NCBI GenBank assembly: GCA_947494565.1
Contig: CANLVG010000015.1
Coordinates: 62,001-126,000, forward strand
DNA length: 64,000 nucleotides
Reading direction: 5' to 3'
Source of the DNA: an uncultured Flavobacteriaceae bacterium
Lineage (GTDB): Bacteria; Bacteroidota; Bacteroidia; Flavobacteriales; Flavobacteriaceae
A program made the position numbers and the translations under genes. The notes under the pieces are model-generated. The model did not search any database. It was not told the origin of the DNA and was given only the letters and a program-made list of their open reading frames with translations. The first letter of the stretch is position 1; each line of letters starts with the position of its first letter. Below, in pieces: positions 17,516 to 26,743 of the stretch.

Positions 17516-19362
17516 TATGCTTCGATTTTGTTTGATTCAAACCAGTAGTAGATACTGAGCAAGAGAAAAATCTGTTTCTCTTTGTTATATCCGGCCCTGT
17601 GCTGTGCTAAAATTTCGGAAATATATCCTTGATCAAATACTTTTGAAAATTCAGAATCTCCGGTCAACAATATTTGTTCCACCACATCCATTTCCTCTCT
17701 AAACCATCGATTCGTGGGTGATTGAAATCCCTTTTTACGACGGTTGATGATGCGCTCTGGCAAGAGGGTTTGGGCATAAGCTTTATGTATGATCTTTCCC
17801 CCCTTACTATTTAATTTCAAATCTAAGGGAAGGGCTTCCATGAAACGCACCAACTCAAGATCCAACATGGGAACCCGGCATTCCAAGGAGAAATTCATCG
17901 TTATTTTATCGGTATAATTTAAAAGATCGTCTGACAGGTTCATCCGGGTATCGATTGCCATCATTTTTTCCGCAGCGTGTCCTCGAGAATTACAACCTAA
18001 TAATTTGTAAAAATTAGCAACCTCTTGAACACTCAAGGTATCCCTCGTTGAAATAAGCTTGCCTACTTCTTCTACGGAGAATATTTCATAAATAGATAGA
18101 AATCGCTCCATTTCATCCGATATACCAATAGCGTTCGCCCCTCTTAATAGTTGCTCATTCTTACTTCCCATGAGCTGGGCAATCGGTTTGGCGGCTACCC
18201 GTAATGCTGCGGGAATTTTTTTTCGAATGACTTCCGATCGATACCTAGTATAGCCCCCCAAGGGTTCATCAGCTCCTTGACCGGTCAATACTACCTTCAC
18301 TTTTTCTGATGCCAACTGTGCCAAATAATACATCGGAATCATTGAGGTGGTGGCCAGAGGTTCTTCAACTATTCGAGAGCACTCTTTTATGAGATCCAAG
18401 AAATCTGTAAACGATATTTTTTTTATGTAATGGTCTAATCCCAAAAGTTGGGCGGTCTCTTCTGCATCCGCTATTTCATCTTCTTCAAAATCTCCCTCAA
18501 AACCAATGGTAAACGCTTTCAATTTACCTTTGTAGTGCTTTTTTGCCAATGCGGCGATTACAGCGGAATCAATACCTCCACTAAGCAATATACCTACTTC
18601 TACATCCGATAGAAGTTGTCGTTGTACGGCCTTCTCAAGTTCTACTCCGTAGGTCTGAACAATGGTATCCTTTGGGCCTTCCATTACAGTTGGTAGTTGC
18701 CCAGCAAAATATTCGGTTTTTGATTCTAGGGAATCTCCCTGTAGGTCTACCACATAAATATGACCGGGAGCGAGTTTATGTATACCCTCAAATAGGGTAT
18801 TCGGGGAAGCATTGTAACGCAGCCTTAGTAAACTTGCCAAAGCATCCTCATTCAATTGCGTCGGTTTCAGTATTGATTTTATGGGCCGAATCTCCGAGGC
18901 GAAAATCAACTCTCGTCCAGCAGTGGCATAGTACAAAGGTTTGACACCAAACGGGTCTCTCGCCAAGGTCAACCGCTTTTGTTCTATATTCAGAAAGGCT
19001 AAGCCGAAAATCCCGTTAAGATCCTTTATACCCTTAGTACCAAAGTGAATTAAATATTCAAGAATGGTTTCGGTATCGGAATGTCCTCTGAAAGCTATCT
19101 TTTCAGGAAGTTTTTTTCGTAATTCCAAATGGTTATAAATCTCACCATTGAATACGATCGCAAACTTTTTACAGTCTGAAACCATTGGTTGATGCCCTGC
19201 TTCGGACAAATCGATAATTGAAAGTCTTCTTTGTCCCAAATATATGTGATGCCCATTGAGCTCAAATGGGTCTATACCGAAATCATCAGGGCCACGATGC
19301 TTCATTAGGTCAAGCGCCTTCTCGTCAAAGTGCCGATTAATCGATCCGAGTATACCACACAT
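17515..19362 (-). CDS. asnB: Glutamine-dependent asparagine synthase-like amidotransferase
   Basis: A 615-residue two-domain enzyme. The N-terminal class II glutaminase starts MCGILGS (Cys2 nucleophile) and carries MKHRGPDDFG, VFNGEIYNHLELR and the HSDTE motif. The synthetase domain carries the PP-loop LLSGGIDSAVIAAL (about 262-275), with VLTGQGADEPLGGY downstream. In exopolysaccharide loci such proteins are thought to amidate uronic acids or related acidic groups rather than make free asparagine. The location between the polymerisation genes and the WecG-like gene supports that role here. It is coupled by a 1-base overlap to the downstream gene. Confidence 0.9.
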   Translation of the reverse strand: MCGILGSINRHFDEKALDLMKHRGPDDFGIDPFELNGHHIYLGQRRLSIIDLSEAGHQPMVSDCKKFAIVFNGEIYNHLELRKKLPEKIAFRGHSDTETILEYLIHFGTKGIKDLNGIFGLAFLNIEQKRLTLARDPFGVKPLYYATAGRELIFASEIRPIKSILKPTQLNEDALASLLRLRYNASPNTLFEGIHKLAPGHIYVVDLQGDSLESKTEYFAGQLPTVMEGPKDTIVQTYGVELEKAVQRQLLSDVEVGILLSGGIDSAVIAALAKKHYKGKLKAFTIGFEGDFEEDEIADAEETAQLLGLDHYIKKISFTDFLDLIKECSRIVEEPLATTSMIPMYYLAQLASEKVKVVLTGQGADEPLGGYTRYRSEVIRKKIPAALRVAAKPIAQLMGSKNEQLLRGANAIGISDEMERFLSIYEIFSVEEVGKLISTRDTLSVQEVANFYKLLGCNSRGHAAEKMMAIDTRMNLSDDLLNYTDKITMNFSLECRVPMLDLELVRFMEALPLDLKLNSKGGKIIHKAYAQTLLPERIINRRKKGFQSPTNRWFREEMDVVEQILLTGDSEFSKVFDQGYISEILAQHRAGYNKEKQIFLLLSIYYWFESNKIEA

Positions 19363-19612
19363 ACAAATTGATTGTTCATTTAGGTTCTTTCAGTTGATAC
19401 ACTGACCAGAACAGTAGTCAAAAGTAGATATTTGCGGTAATCCAAACCGAATAATAACGACCAAACACAGTATCTATCGGTTAGGTACAGCACGATATAA
19501 GTGAGAATCCATTTTCTAGACACACTTCACTTTTCTGCGACAAATAACAAGGCGGAATGACCTATGTAGTTCATCGATAGAATGCATACTAACAGCAGTT
19601 AACAACATAAAT

Positions 19613-20785
19613 TCAATGCGTGTTCATTGCCGAGAGCGCATGGAGGTACGGCATGACCGCCCAGCGTAATGTGTTTTTATTTCCTCTTGAATTGAAGATA
19701 TCGATAGCAGAGTATACCCCATTTTTTACGACGAATTTTCTACCGATAGTTGAATGTAGGTTGGATACCATTGTCGCATCGTCAAGAAGTATCGCCAAAT
19801 GGAGCATCTCGGCATTGTCGTAGAGGTCGAATTTGATAATCGAAGGTTTATTACTCAAAGTAAATCGCTTGAAAAGTTGGTGATTTGAGGTGTAGAAATT
19901 CGCCTTTATATACTGATAACCCAGGTTCACAAGATCTGAACAACCCGACAATGCAACTGCACGATTGGCCTTGTATAGGTTCTTTAAAATGAAGCATGAG
20001 TGAAAGCAATCAATGAAGGAATCCGGGTTTTCGGGTTCATACAACCAAGAGCCGTCTGAACGTTGCTTATTTCGAATGAACGTAAAAAGCTTCCGGATTT
20101 TATGGCTTAGCTCAGCCTCCTTTTCAGGAAAATAGTGTAAAAAAATAGTATAGGCATAGAGCGTATAGGAAACCGCGTTGGTCACCAGTCGGTCCTTTTC
20201 AGGTCCGTAGGAGGTAGCTAGTGATTCGTCATCTTCGTACATCGTTTGTATATCATTTTCATAAAATTCGAAAACGCTCTTGATCTGAGGTATATATGTT
20301 ACATCGCCTGTAACTTCAACATACTTGTGAAGAGCTTCCAATACGTAGGGGGTATGGGTACTGAAAGGCGTGTTTTCATCATAGTCCAATCCATCACCGG
20401 CAGCCCATTTAAACCCTAATCCCCAACACAGGCCTGAGTATCCCTTACAACTATGATCAAGCAACCAATTGATATGTTTTCGGGCAAAGACCAAGTACTC
20501 TTCCTTTTGGTTCTTTTCATATAAGTTGAGTAATGCCAATGCAGCCGTAGCCCGAGCTGTAGGGTATTCTTGTTTCTTATACCCTATTCTAAGGGTATTG
20601 TTAAAAAATTGATCCCAAATGGTCACTACTGCCGCAGGTATAAGGCCAAGTAGGGCATTAGTATTATATAGTTGCTTTACACGAATACCAAAATCGGTCA
20701 TCCACACGTCATAGGGATCATAACACTCAAGACTATCGCTCAAACAGAAGGTTTCTATTAATCGGTATATACTTTTATCTTCCAT
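19613..20785 (-). CDS. Alpha/alpha-toroid-like protein of exopolysaccharide locus
   Basis: The protein has 390 residues with no signal peptide. The spacing of Trp/Tyr-rich helices (ALLNLYEKNQKEEYLVFARKHINWLL; SHTPYVLEALHKYVEVTGD; LFTFIRNKQRSDGSWLY) suggests an alpha/alpha barrel of the six-hairpin-glycosidase or terpenoid-cyclase-like type. Members in other flavobacterial polysaccharide clusters are sometimes labelled delta-aminolevulinic acid dehydratase, but I see no ALAD active-site lysine motifs and reject that label. It may act on lipid-linked or intracellular oligosaccharide; the function is unknown. It lies 13 bp downstream of the GT4 gene and is clearly co-transcribed with it. Confidence 0.7.
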   Translation of the reverse strand: MEDKSIYRLIETFCLSDSLECYDPYDVWMTDFGIRVKQLYNTNALLGLIPAAVVTIWDQFFNNTLRIGYKKQEYPTARATAALALLNLYEKNQKEEYLVFARKHINWLLDHSCKGYSGLCWGLGFKWAAGDGLDYDENTPFSTHTPYVLEALHKYVEVTGDVTYIPQIKSVFEFYENDIQTMYEDDESLATSYGPEKDRLVTNAVSYTLYAYTIFLHYFPEKEAELSHKIRKLFTFIRNKQRSDGSWLYEPENPDSFIDCFHSCFILKNLYKANRAVALSGCSDLVNLGYQYIKANFYTSNHQLFKRFTLSNKPSIIKFDLYDNAEMLHLAILLDDATMVSNLHSTIGRKFVVKNGVYSAIDIFNSRGNKNTLRWAVMPYLHALSAMNTH

Positions 20786-20798
20786 ATGTTCTGGACCA

Positions 20799-21884
20799 CT
20801 ATGAATTTAAGGGGGCGCTCATGCAGTGTAAGAAGTGATTGTGCAGTCTTTTTGCAACGACTGTACTGACAAGTCTTTCAGCGGCAACATCATGATTGTA
20901 CTTTCCGATTTGAGCTCTTAGCTTGCCATCGACGATCAATTTTTCAAGTTTTTGCTCTAGATCTTCCCGTTTCTCCAAGTCAACAAAATACCCCATCTTT
21001 TTATCTTCAAAAAAATACTTCAATCCCCCAACAGGGGTTGTTACGACTGGCAAGGCAAATGCCATAGCCTCCAGAACGGAAGTCGGTAGGCCTTCACTAT
21101 AACTGGGCATACAATAAATATGACATTCTTTAAATAGGTCCACTTTGCACTCTCCTTCAACATGACCTTTCATTTCAATGCCCGATAGTGATCTTATATA
21201 ATGGCTTACAGTCTTGAACTCTACTCCATCTCCGGCAATGATCAATCTGAGGTTTGAAAAGCGAGTTTGTAGATTTTTAAAGGCGTCTATAACCTCATAT
21301 ATTCCCTTTTCCCGAAGCAATCGCGATAAAAATAAGATATTAATATGGGCCGTTTCCGTTGAGGCCGTCAGCTTTTCTTCAACAGAGAAATCATTGAGCA
21401 GGGTACTATCTACGGTCGTCGTCTCTACAAAGACCTCCCCTTCGAAACCCCACTCTTCCACGCTACTTTTGAACTCCTGCGACAGTACAAATATTCGTTT
21501 GGCCTTGCCAAATGAGTTTTGAAAGAACTTCACGTATTTTTTGGACACTTTTTCTTCAAATGCCAAATCCCACCCGTGGAAGAAAACAACGAAATCCACG
21601 TTCTTTTTGGCCAATCGTCGGGCAAAAAGACCGTCTCGAAAAAAACTTCTCGCACCAAGGGAAGGGTTTAAAACCACCAAATCAGTTGTCGAATCAATAG
21701 TTTTTTTGAATTTCATTTGGTCCGACACCGGCCCTAGAATGTTCTTTCCATGCCCTCCTACCTCTAGCGTGTTGATTGCAATATCCTCATATTGGGCAAG
21801 CTTTGGAAGCAACGCGTTCCAAAAGGCGCTTACACCTCCTGCGGTTGATAACTTAGGTACGGTAATGATGATTTTTCGTGTCAT
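20799..21884 (-). CDS. GT4 family glycosyltransferase
   Basis: A 361-residue GT-B fold transferase. The N-terminal domain starts IIITVPKLSTAGGVSAFW, with the GG loop near residue 16. The C-terminal GT4 domain (about 175-340) has ILFLSRLLREKGIYEVIDAF, LIIAGDGVE and the EX7E motif in SEGLPTSVLEAMAFALPVVTTPVGG. It would add one sugar to the growing lipid-linked repeat on the cytoplasmic side. The donor cannot be predicted. It lies between the polymerase gene (96 bp upstream) and the alpha/alpha-toroid-like gene (13 bp downstream). Confidence 0.92.
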   Translation of the reverse strand: MTRKIIITVPKLSTAGGVSAFWNALLPKLAQYEDIAINTLEVGGHGKNILGPVSDQMKFKKTIDSTTDLVVLNPSLGARSFFRDGLFARRLAKKNVDFVVFFHGWDLAFEEKVSKKYVKFFQNSFGKAKRIFVLSQEFKSSVEEWGFEGEVFVETTTVDSTLLNDFSVEEKLTASTETAHINILFLSRLLREKGIYEVIDAFKNLQTRFSNLRLIIAGDGVEFKTVSHYIRSLSGIEMKGHVEGECKVDLFKECHIYCMPSYSEGLPTSVLEAMAFALPVVTTPVGGLKYFFEDKKMGYFVDLEKREDLEQKLEKLIVDGKLRAQIGKYNHDVAAERLVSTVVAKRLHNHFLHCMSAPLNS

Positions 21885-21980
21885 TATAGCAGATAATCGT
21901 GTACTCTAAATTCTATCTTTTTTATATCAATATGGTTTAATGGGTGTTCTAATTTGCGAGCAATTGATCTTACTGTAATT

Positions 21981-23219
21981 TCAACTTTTGTTTTCAGTGG
22001 TTTGCACCTCCGAATGCGCATAGTACCATTGCTCTCTAGCCTTTTTATACATTTTGTTTTCAAATTCGAGTTTCACAAATACCAGGACCATGAAAACATC
22101 AAGTTCAAACCACATCCCTCCCTGAGTCATCATCAAGGAAACATACAAAAAGAAGATGGCCATTCCCAGTCTGTACGATGGGCGTTTGCGTCGTTCCCAG
22201 ATAAACTTAAATAAGGACACCAGATACCCAATAAAGAATATGACACCGAGAAGTCCGTTCTGACCCAATTGTGTAAAAAACTCATTATGGGCATATACTC
22301 GTAATCCGACCGCTTTATAAATATGATCGACAAGACCGTCAAAACCGAAACCAAAGAACAGTTCAAAAATGTTTCCATTGAACCATAGGTCGAATGCGGC
22401 TTTCCAAAATAGAAACCTTCCAGAACCAGCGGCGGTCTGTTTACCGTTGCGAATGTCAAAAATCCGATTATAAAAGGCTTCGTTGGTTTCCAACAAATAG
22501 AAAAAACCAAAAACCAAGACCGACAAGGCCAAACTCGCAGTGATTATTTGTTTTACCGAAAATTTCTTCGGCATGAAAAGAAACAGGGCTCCAATACAGA
22601 ACATGGCATACCCGGTTCTAATGAAAGTGAGGTAGATCAGATAAATTCCGAACAGTAACAGGGCGTAATTTAACTTCGGAAAGCGTATCACTTCTACTTT
22701 CATTTTGAGATAGGCCAACAAAATCAAAACGGCGGTCGTCGTCGTGATGGCCGCACCGTGCGAATTCTGGAACATTCCGGCGTAACTATCGAAATCTTGA
22801 TAAAGTACCGTATCATGGGCCTTACTTTTTAGGAGATTCAAAGTAAAGGGAATACCGGAAATTATAACGAACTGCGCAAACCCTAGAAGCATCTTATCAA
22901 GAGCTTTCAAACTTCGGATCTTTAGGGAGGCAAACTCATACATTAGCGGAAACATCATATATCGAATAAAATCGATTATCCCTGCAAAATAACTCACTGA
23001 AAAACCCCCTGTAACCAGATTCTTTACGGCCCTAGCGTATGACCATTTGATGAATCCAGGTTTTTTTCTGTTTCTGATAATGATGACTTGCCAGACTAAG
23101 AAAACGAACAACGGTATTTTCCAAACCTGCGAAAATGTAATCGGCCCTATTTGAACCGGACCTAAGTAGATCAAGAGGAAAAGAATACTATATATGAAGA
23201 CCAGTTTAATCTCTTTCAT
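21981..23219 (-). CDS. O-antigen ligase/polymerase-like membrane protein
   Basis: A 412-residue integral membrane protein with about ten hydrophobic spans (for example IYSILFLLIYLGPVQIG, LNYALLLFGIYLIYLTFI, IITASLALSVLVFGFFYLL). A long periplasmic loop carries FELFFGFGFDGL and YAHNEFFTQLGQNGLLGVIFF. The H-N-x-F/Y pattern in that loop is typical of Wzy/WaaL-type enzymes. In this locus, with its own flippase and Wzc, a Wzy polymerase role is the better reading. The C-terminal tail is charged and cytosolic. Confidence 0.85.
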   Translation of the reverse strand: MKEIKLVFIYSILFLLIYLGPVQIGPITFSQVWKIPLFVFLVWQVIIIRNRKKPGFIKWSYARAVKNLVTGGFSVSYFAGIIDFIRYMMFPLMYEFASLKIRSLKALDKMLLGFAQFVIISGIPFTLNLLKSKAHDTVLYQDFDSYAGMFQNSHGAAITTTTAVLILLAYLKMKVEVIRFPKLNYALLLFGIYLIYLTFIRTGYAMFCIGALFLFMPKKFSVKQIITASLALSVLVFGFFYLLETNEAFYNRIFDIRNGKQTAAGSGRFLFWKAAFDLWFNGNIFELFFGFGFDGLVDHIYKAVGLRVYAHNEFFTQLGQNGLLGVIFFIGYLVSLFKFIWERRKRPSYRLGMAIFFLYVSLMMTQGGMWFELDVFMVLVFVKLEFENKMYKKAREQWYYAHSEVQTTENKS

Positions 23220-23254
23220 CTTATAATTGTCTACCCGATTCGGGTACTGCGTTT

Positions 23255-24745
23255 TTACTTTTTGAGGTTTTTCAATATTTCTTTCAACCCCAAGCGTTTA
23301 TCTAGCTCTTTAAACGAATACCAAACCGAAATAAGTATGATCAGAACCCCAATAATGTACATCCAGGGTGTCGTGATAAATTTAATTAGGGCAAAACAGA
23401 CCAAGGCAAGCGCGAATTGTAGCGCAAATATCTTTACAAACTCACGATGAAATCTAAAGTCGTACTTGACGCTGGCAATCCAGTACACCTGTATCAAATA
23501 CACCATATAAGCAATTAAGAAGGAGAACCCCAAGCCGGTCAAACCCCAATAATAGTAGCCCAATAAGTTCAATCCTAATAGATAAAGATTAGATACGAGT
23601 TCACTCCAAAAGAAAAGTTTACTCTTCCCTTTGGCAATAAAAATAAACCCGACGACCCACGCGGGCACCTTAAAGAACATTCCTAAAAATGCCCAATAGA
23701 TCATTACATTCACTGCTACGAATTCACTTGAATAGAGTATGATGATTACCCAATCGATAAAAATCAAAAAAGCCACCAATACCGGCGCTAAAATCAAAAG
23801 AGCAATCTCGGTCTGTTGATTGACCAACTCATTGGATTTCTTATTATTCTCGGCCACAGCGGAAAGTCGTGGATAATAATCGGTTTCCATTGCCGTAAAA
23901 AGAAGTCCTACATAGGTTGATATCAGGGCAATACCTGCATTGTATAGTCCTACTTGTTCGACCCCGCCAATTGAATTGATAAATATTCGAATCGCATAGG
24001 ATTCCCCAAGCACCATAATACCACTTAAACTCAACATCAAACCCATCATCATCATTCCTTTACCTTCAATTTTTACTTCCCTAGGGGTCACCTTCACCTT
24101 TTCGGTTCTAACTTTTTTGCCAAAATACAGGGAAACCGCATAGGTAAAGACTGCGGTAACGATGAGACCGGGTACTATACCATCAAGTCTCAAGTAATAA
24201 TACAATGGAACCGAAACCACCAGACCCAAGGCCGAACCTATCATATTGGCCTTGGCTAAGTCTTTAAGTCTGCGAAGGCCTTGCAAAATAACAAACTGAC
24301 CGCTCGCAAGCTGCTTCAAAAGCACGGTCGATGACAACCAGATAAAAGCCAGTGTATAGTCTGAATTGCCGAAAGCGATCTCACTAAGCCAAGATGAAAG
24401 AGCCAAAGTAACAACGGCCCCAAAGACTCCGGTAATCCAGACTAATCGCCTCACCACAGTACTTACTTTCGCGATGCGTTGCTGATTTTTGCTCTCTTTG
24501 GCGGTTGCGATATCCTTAACCCCACTTATCCCTAATCCAAAATTGGTCAAGGAGCTTATCAATAAGATAGTAGAATTGAACAGACCCAAAACACCTATGC
24601 CAGCAGGGCCTAATAGTAAGGCCATGATCTTTGATCTTAAGATAGAGATGATGATATTGAAGACCTGAACCCCGCCGAATATCGAAGTAGCCTTCATTAT
24701 CTGACGGTAGCTACTGCTTTTTTGATTTTGCTCTTCGATGGACAC
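23255..24745 (-). CDS. wzx: Wzx-type polysaccharide flippase
   Basis: A 496-residue MOP-superfamily transporter with 12-14 membrane spans, which translocates undecaprenyl-PP-linked repeat units. The N-terminus ATSIFGGVQVFNIIISILRSKIMALLLGP is characteristic of Bacteroidota Wzx proteins. The first codon is GTG at 24745; an ATG lies 16 codons downstream (24697), but the extra residues are usual for the family. It lies between the WecA-like gene and the polymerase gene in the same transcriptional direction. Confidence 0.9.
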   Translation of the reverse strand: MSIEEQNQKSSSYRQIMKATSIFGGVQVFNIIISILRSKIMALLLGPAGIGVLGLFNSTILLISSLTNFGLGISGVKDIATAKESKNQQRIAKVSTVVRRLVWITGVFGAVVTLALSSWLSEIAFGNSDYTLAFIWLSSTVLLKQLASGQFVILQGLRRLKDLAKANMIGSALGLVVSVPLYYYLRLDGIVPGLIVTAVFTYAVSLYFGKKVRTEKVKVTPREVKIEGKGMMMMGLMLSLSGIMVLGESYAIRIFINSIGGVEQVGLYNAGIALISTYVGLLFTAMETDYYPRLSAVAENNKKSNELVNQQTEIALLILAPVLVAFLIFIDWVIIILYSSEFVAVNVMIYWAFLGMFFKVPAWVVGFIFIAKGKSKLFFWSELVSNLYLLGLNLLGYYYWGLTGLGFSFLIAYMVYLIQVYWIASVKYDFRFHREFVKIFALQFALALVCFALIKFITTPWMYIIGVLIILISVWYSFKELDKRLGLKEILKNLKK

Positions 24746-24926
24746 AACTAATGAATTAAAACTTAAACTACCTGTTTATATTGTTGGCTAAAGCCAAATG
24801 TGTTGTGGGACCGAAATCAATTTCATTAAAAAAGTATAGCCGAATTGGATAAGTGGCCTGTTTGCCTGAGTGCTATGACATTCACTTATGTTATTTGATT
24901 TCTTGTGGACGTGCCCTAGTATCAGA

Positions 24927-26276
24927 CTACCTTTTTTGTGCAAGCTTTCTGAATGCTGCCGATCTTTTATTCGAGATCCTTTTCTTGCGGATCTCTTCCC
25001 TTCTTTGGTCTTGAATCGTATCGCCAGTCGTTGAAGTAACATTTTCCTTTTCAGCGGCTCCTTTTTTGTCCACTTTTATTCCTTCTTGTAAATAGTTCAA
25101 TGGTTTCATGTTGAACTCGAACGTATCCTTTGTGACTGAGTCTTCAACCACTACTTCCACTTTTTCGGCCAATTTCTCTACGCCAGCCAGTTCAAAAACC
25201 TTTAAAAACGGTAAAAGATAGAGTGTCGCCCCCATCACAACGGTAGCCAATAAGGCAAGATGGATATTCAAACTGATTGATAGTATGGCAAAAATTATCA
25301 CAGCAGCATTACATAGACACAGCACCAAGGTAGCTTTCTTATGATCTAAACCTAAGCGGAGTAACCGATGGTGGATATGGTTTGAATCAGCACTGAACGG
25401 ACTTCTTTTCTGTTTTATTCGAATGGCGAAAACCCTTAAAAGATCGAATAATGGGTATGAAAGTATGGCCAGGAGTAAAACCGGGGCATTGGGTACTTTA
25501 TTAAGTGGTTGGGCAATTTCATTGACGGTCAAGAAACCGATGCCTTGATAGGCCAATAAGAAACCGGTGAGCATTGAACCGCAATCACCCATGAAGATTT
25601 TCTTATTGCTAGACAGGTTATATCGTAGGAAGCCTATCAGCGCCCCAACCAAGATGGCAGACACCAAGCTCATCAAATAATTCTCGTTTATAAGAAATAA
25701 TACACCGAAGGATGTACTTGAAAGAATGGCGATAGATGCGGCCAAACCGTCAATGCCGTCGATCAGATTAAGCGCATTGATAACCAAAACAAAAACAAAT
25801 ACGGAATACACCACCGAAACAAGATAGGGCAACTCACCGAGGCCCAGCAATCCCTCGAAGTTCTCTATTCGGATGTCGGTCAGAACTACCACATTCATGA
25901 CAGCAACTAACTGCCCTAAAAACTTACCCTTGGGCGAAACCGAAATGAGGTCGTCTTTGATTCCTAAAAAGACCAAAATAATCAAAGAACCGAAGAGTGA
26001 CAGCAATTTAATCAGGTCGGCCTGAACAAGGTTTGCCATCGCCCCAAAGATGATGATAGTCAAAGAAAAAGCGATAAAAACCCCCAAGCCACCCAAAGTC
26101 GGTGTCTGGGTACTATGCATTTTACGCTCTCCCGGTGCATCCATTAACCCTTTGATCTTCGAAATGCTAATGATATTGGGATACAAATAAAATCTGGTGG
26201 ATATGATAAAGGCGGCCACTAAGGCAAAAAGCCCCAGCAAATGTATGTCAGCGATCAACTCCCTTAAAATGGTCAT
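24927..26276 (-). CDS. WecA/TagO-like undecaprenyl-phosphate sugar-1-phosphate transferase
   Basis: The protein has 449 residues. It initiates lipid-linked synthesis by transferring HexNAc-1-P to undecaprenyl phosphate. About ten membrane spans carry the family motifs GERKMHSTQTPTLGGLGVF, IKDDLISVSPKGKFLGQ (DD motif), NALNLIDGIDGLAASI, GDCGSMLTGF and HIHHRLLRLGLDHKKA (His-rich cytosolic loop). After the last span there is an unusual tail of about 85 residues (about 365-449), first acidic/Val-rich and then strongly basic (RREEIRKKRISNKR). It is the first gene of the twelve-gene exopolysaccharide run. Confidence 0.93.
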   Translation of the reverse strand: MTILRELIADIHLLGLFALVAAFIISTRFYLYPNIISISKIKGLMDAPGERKMHSTQTPTLGGLGVFIAFSLTIIIFGAMANLVQADLIKLLSLFGSLIILVFLGIKDDLISVSPKGKFLGQLVAVMNVVVLTDIRIENFEGLLGLGELPYLVSVVYSVFVFVLVINALNLIDGIDGLAASIAILSSTSFGVLFLINENYLMSLVSAILVGALIGFLRYNLSSNKKIFMGDCGSMLTGFLLAYQGIGFLTVNEIAQPLNKVPNAPVLLLAILSYPLFDLLRVFAIRIKQKRSPFSADSNHIHHRLLRLGLDHKKATLVLCLCNAAVIIFAILSISLNIHLALLATVVMGATLYLLPFLKVFELAGVEKLAEKVEVVVEDSVTKDTFEFNMKPLNYLQEGIKVDKKGAAEKENVTSTTGDTIQDQRREEIRKKRISNKRSAAFRKLAQKR

Positions 26277-26743
26277 TACTTGGTTATTTTGGTATTGGTC
26301 TTAAGCGCTATCTTCACATGCCGACTTCAGCCTGAAATAGTATCGAGACCTAATCTTTCTTGTCAAAACGAGTGGTACACGATTAAGGTGATGGCCAACA
26401 GGACGCTCCTGTATCTATACCAAAAAGTTTCTGGCGAAAGATTATTGTTCGTTAATGGTTTGTATTGGTAAAACTATGGGGCTTTGGGGAATCGAAAAAT
26501 ATATCTCGTTATTCGGCAATCTTAATCGACGACTTGCACATTGCCCTATTTAAAAGGGGTAATCGACGAACGACAGAATGCGGTTCAACTTGACTATTGG
26601 TATTTCTTCTAGGCCGTTAAGGAAGTCCGGATACATTTTCAACGTTCTATTCACGCTCTGGAATAAGTGAAATAGCGCTAGAGAACATGCTGTGAATATG
26701 AATTTTTCAAGTAATTTCTAAAGTAAAATCAGGCTACCTCTTT
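26277..26743. other. Intergenic region between exopolysaccharide and sulfatase loci
   Basis: 467 bp without a credible gene; a 63-codon open frame at 26280-26471 has no protein-like features. The stretch must hold the promoter of the minus-strand exopolysaccharide genes and the 3' end of the sulfatase transcript. I could not pick out a clear Bacteroidetes promoter or a strong terminator hairpin. Confidence 0.4.

Noticed and set aside
19613-20785. Delta-aminolevulinic acid dehydratase label used for similar proteins
   Set aside because: No ALAD catalytic lysine or metal motifs; the context and helix pattern suggest a polysaccharide-related alpha/alpha barrel.
26280-26471. 63-codon open frame in the gap before the exopolysaccharide locus
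   Set aside because: No protein-like features; the gap is better explained as a promoter region.
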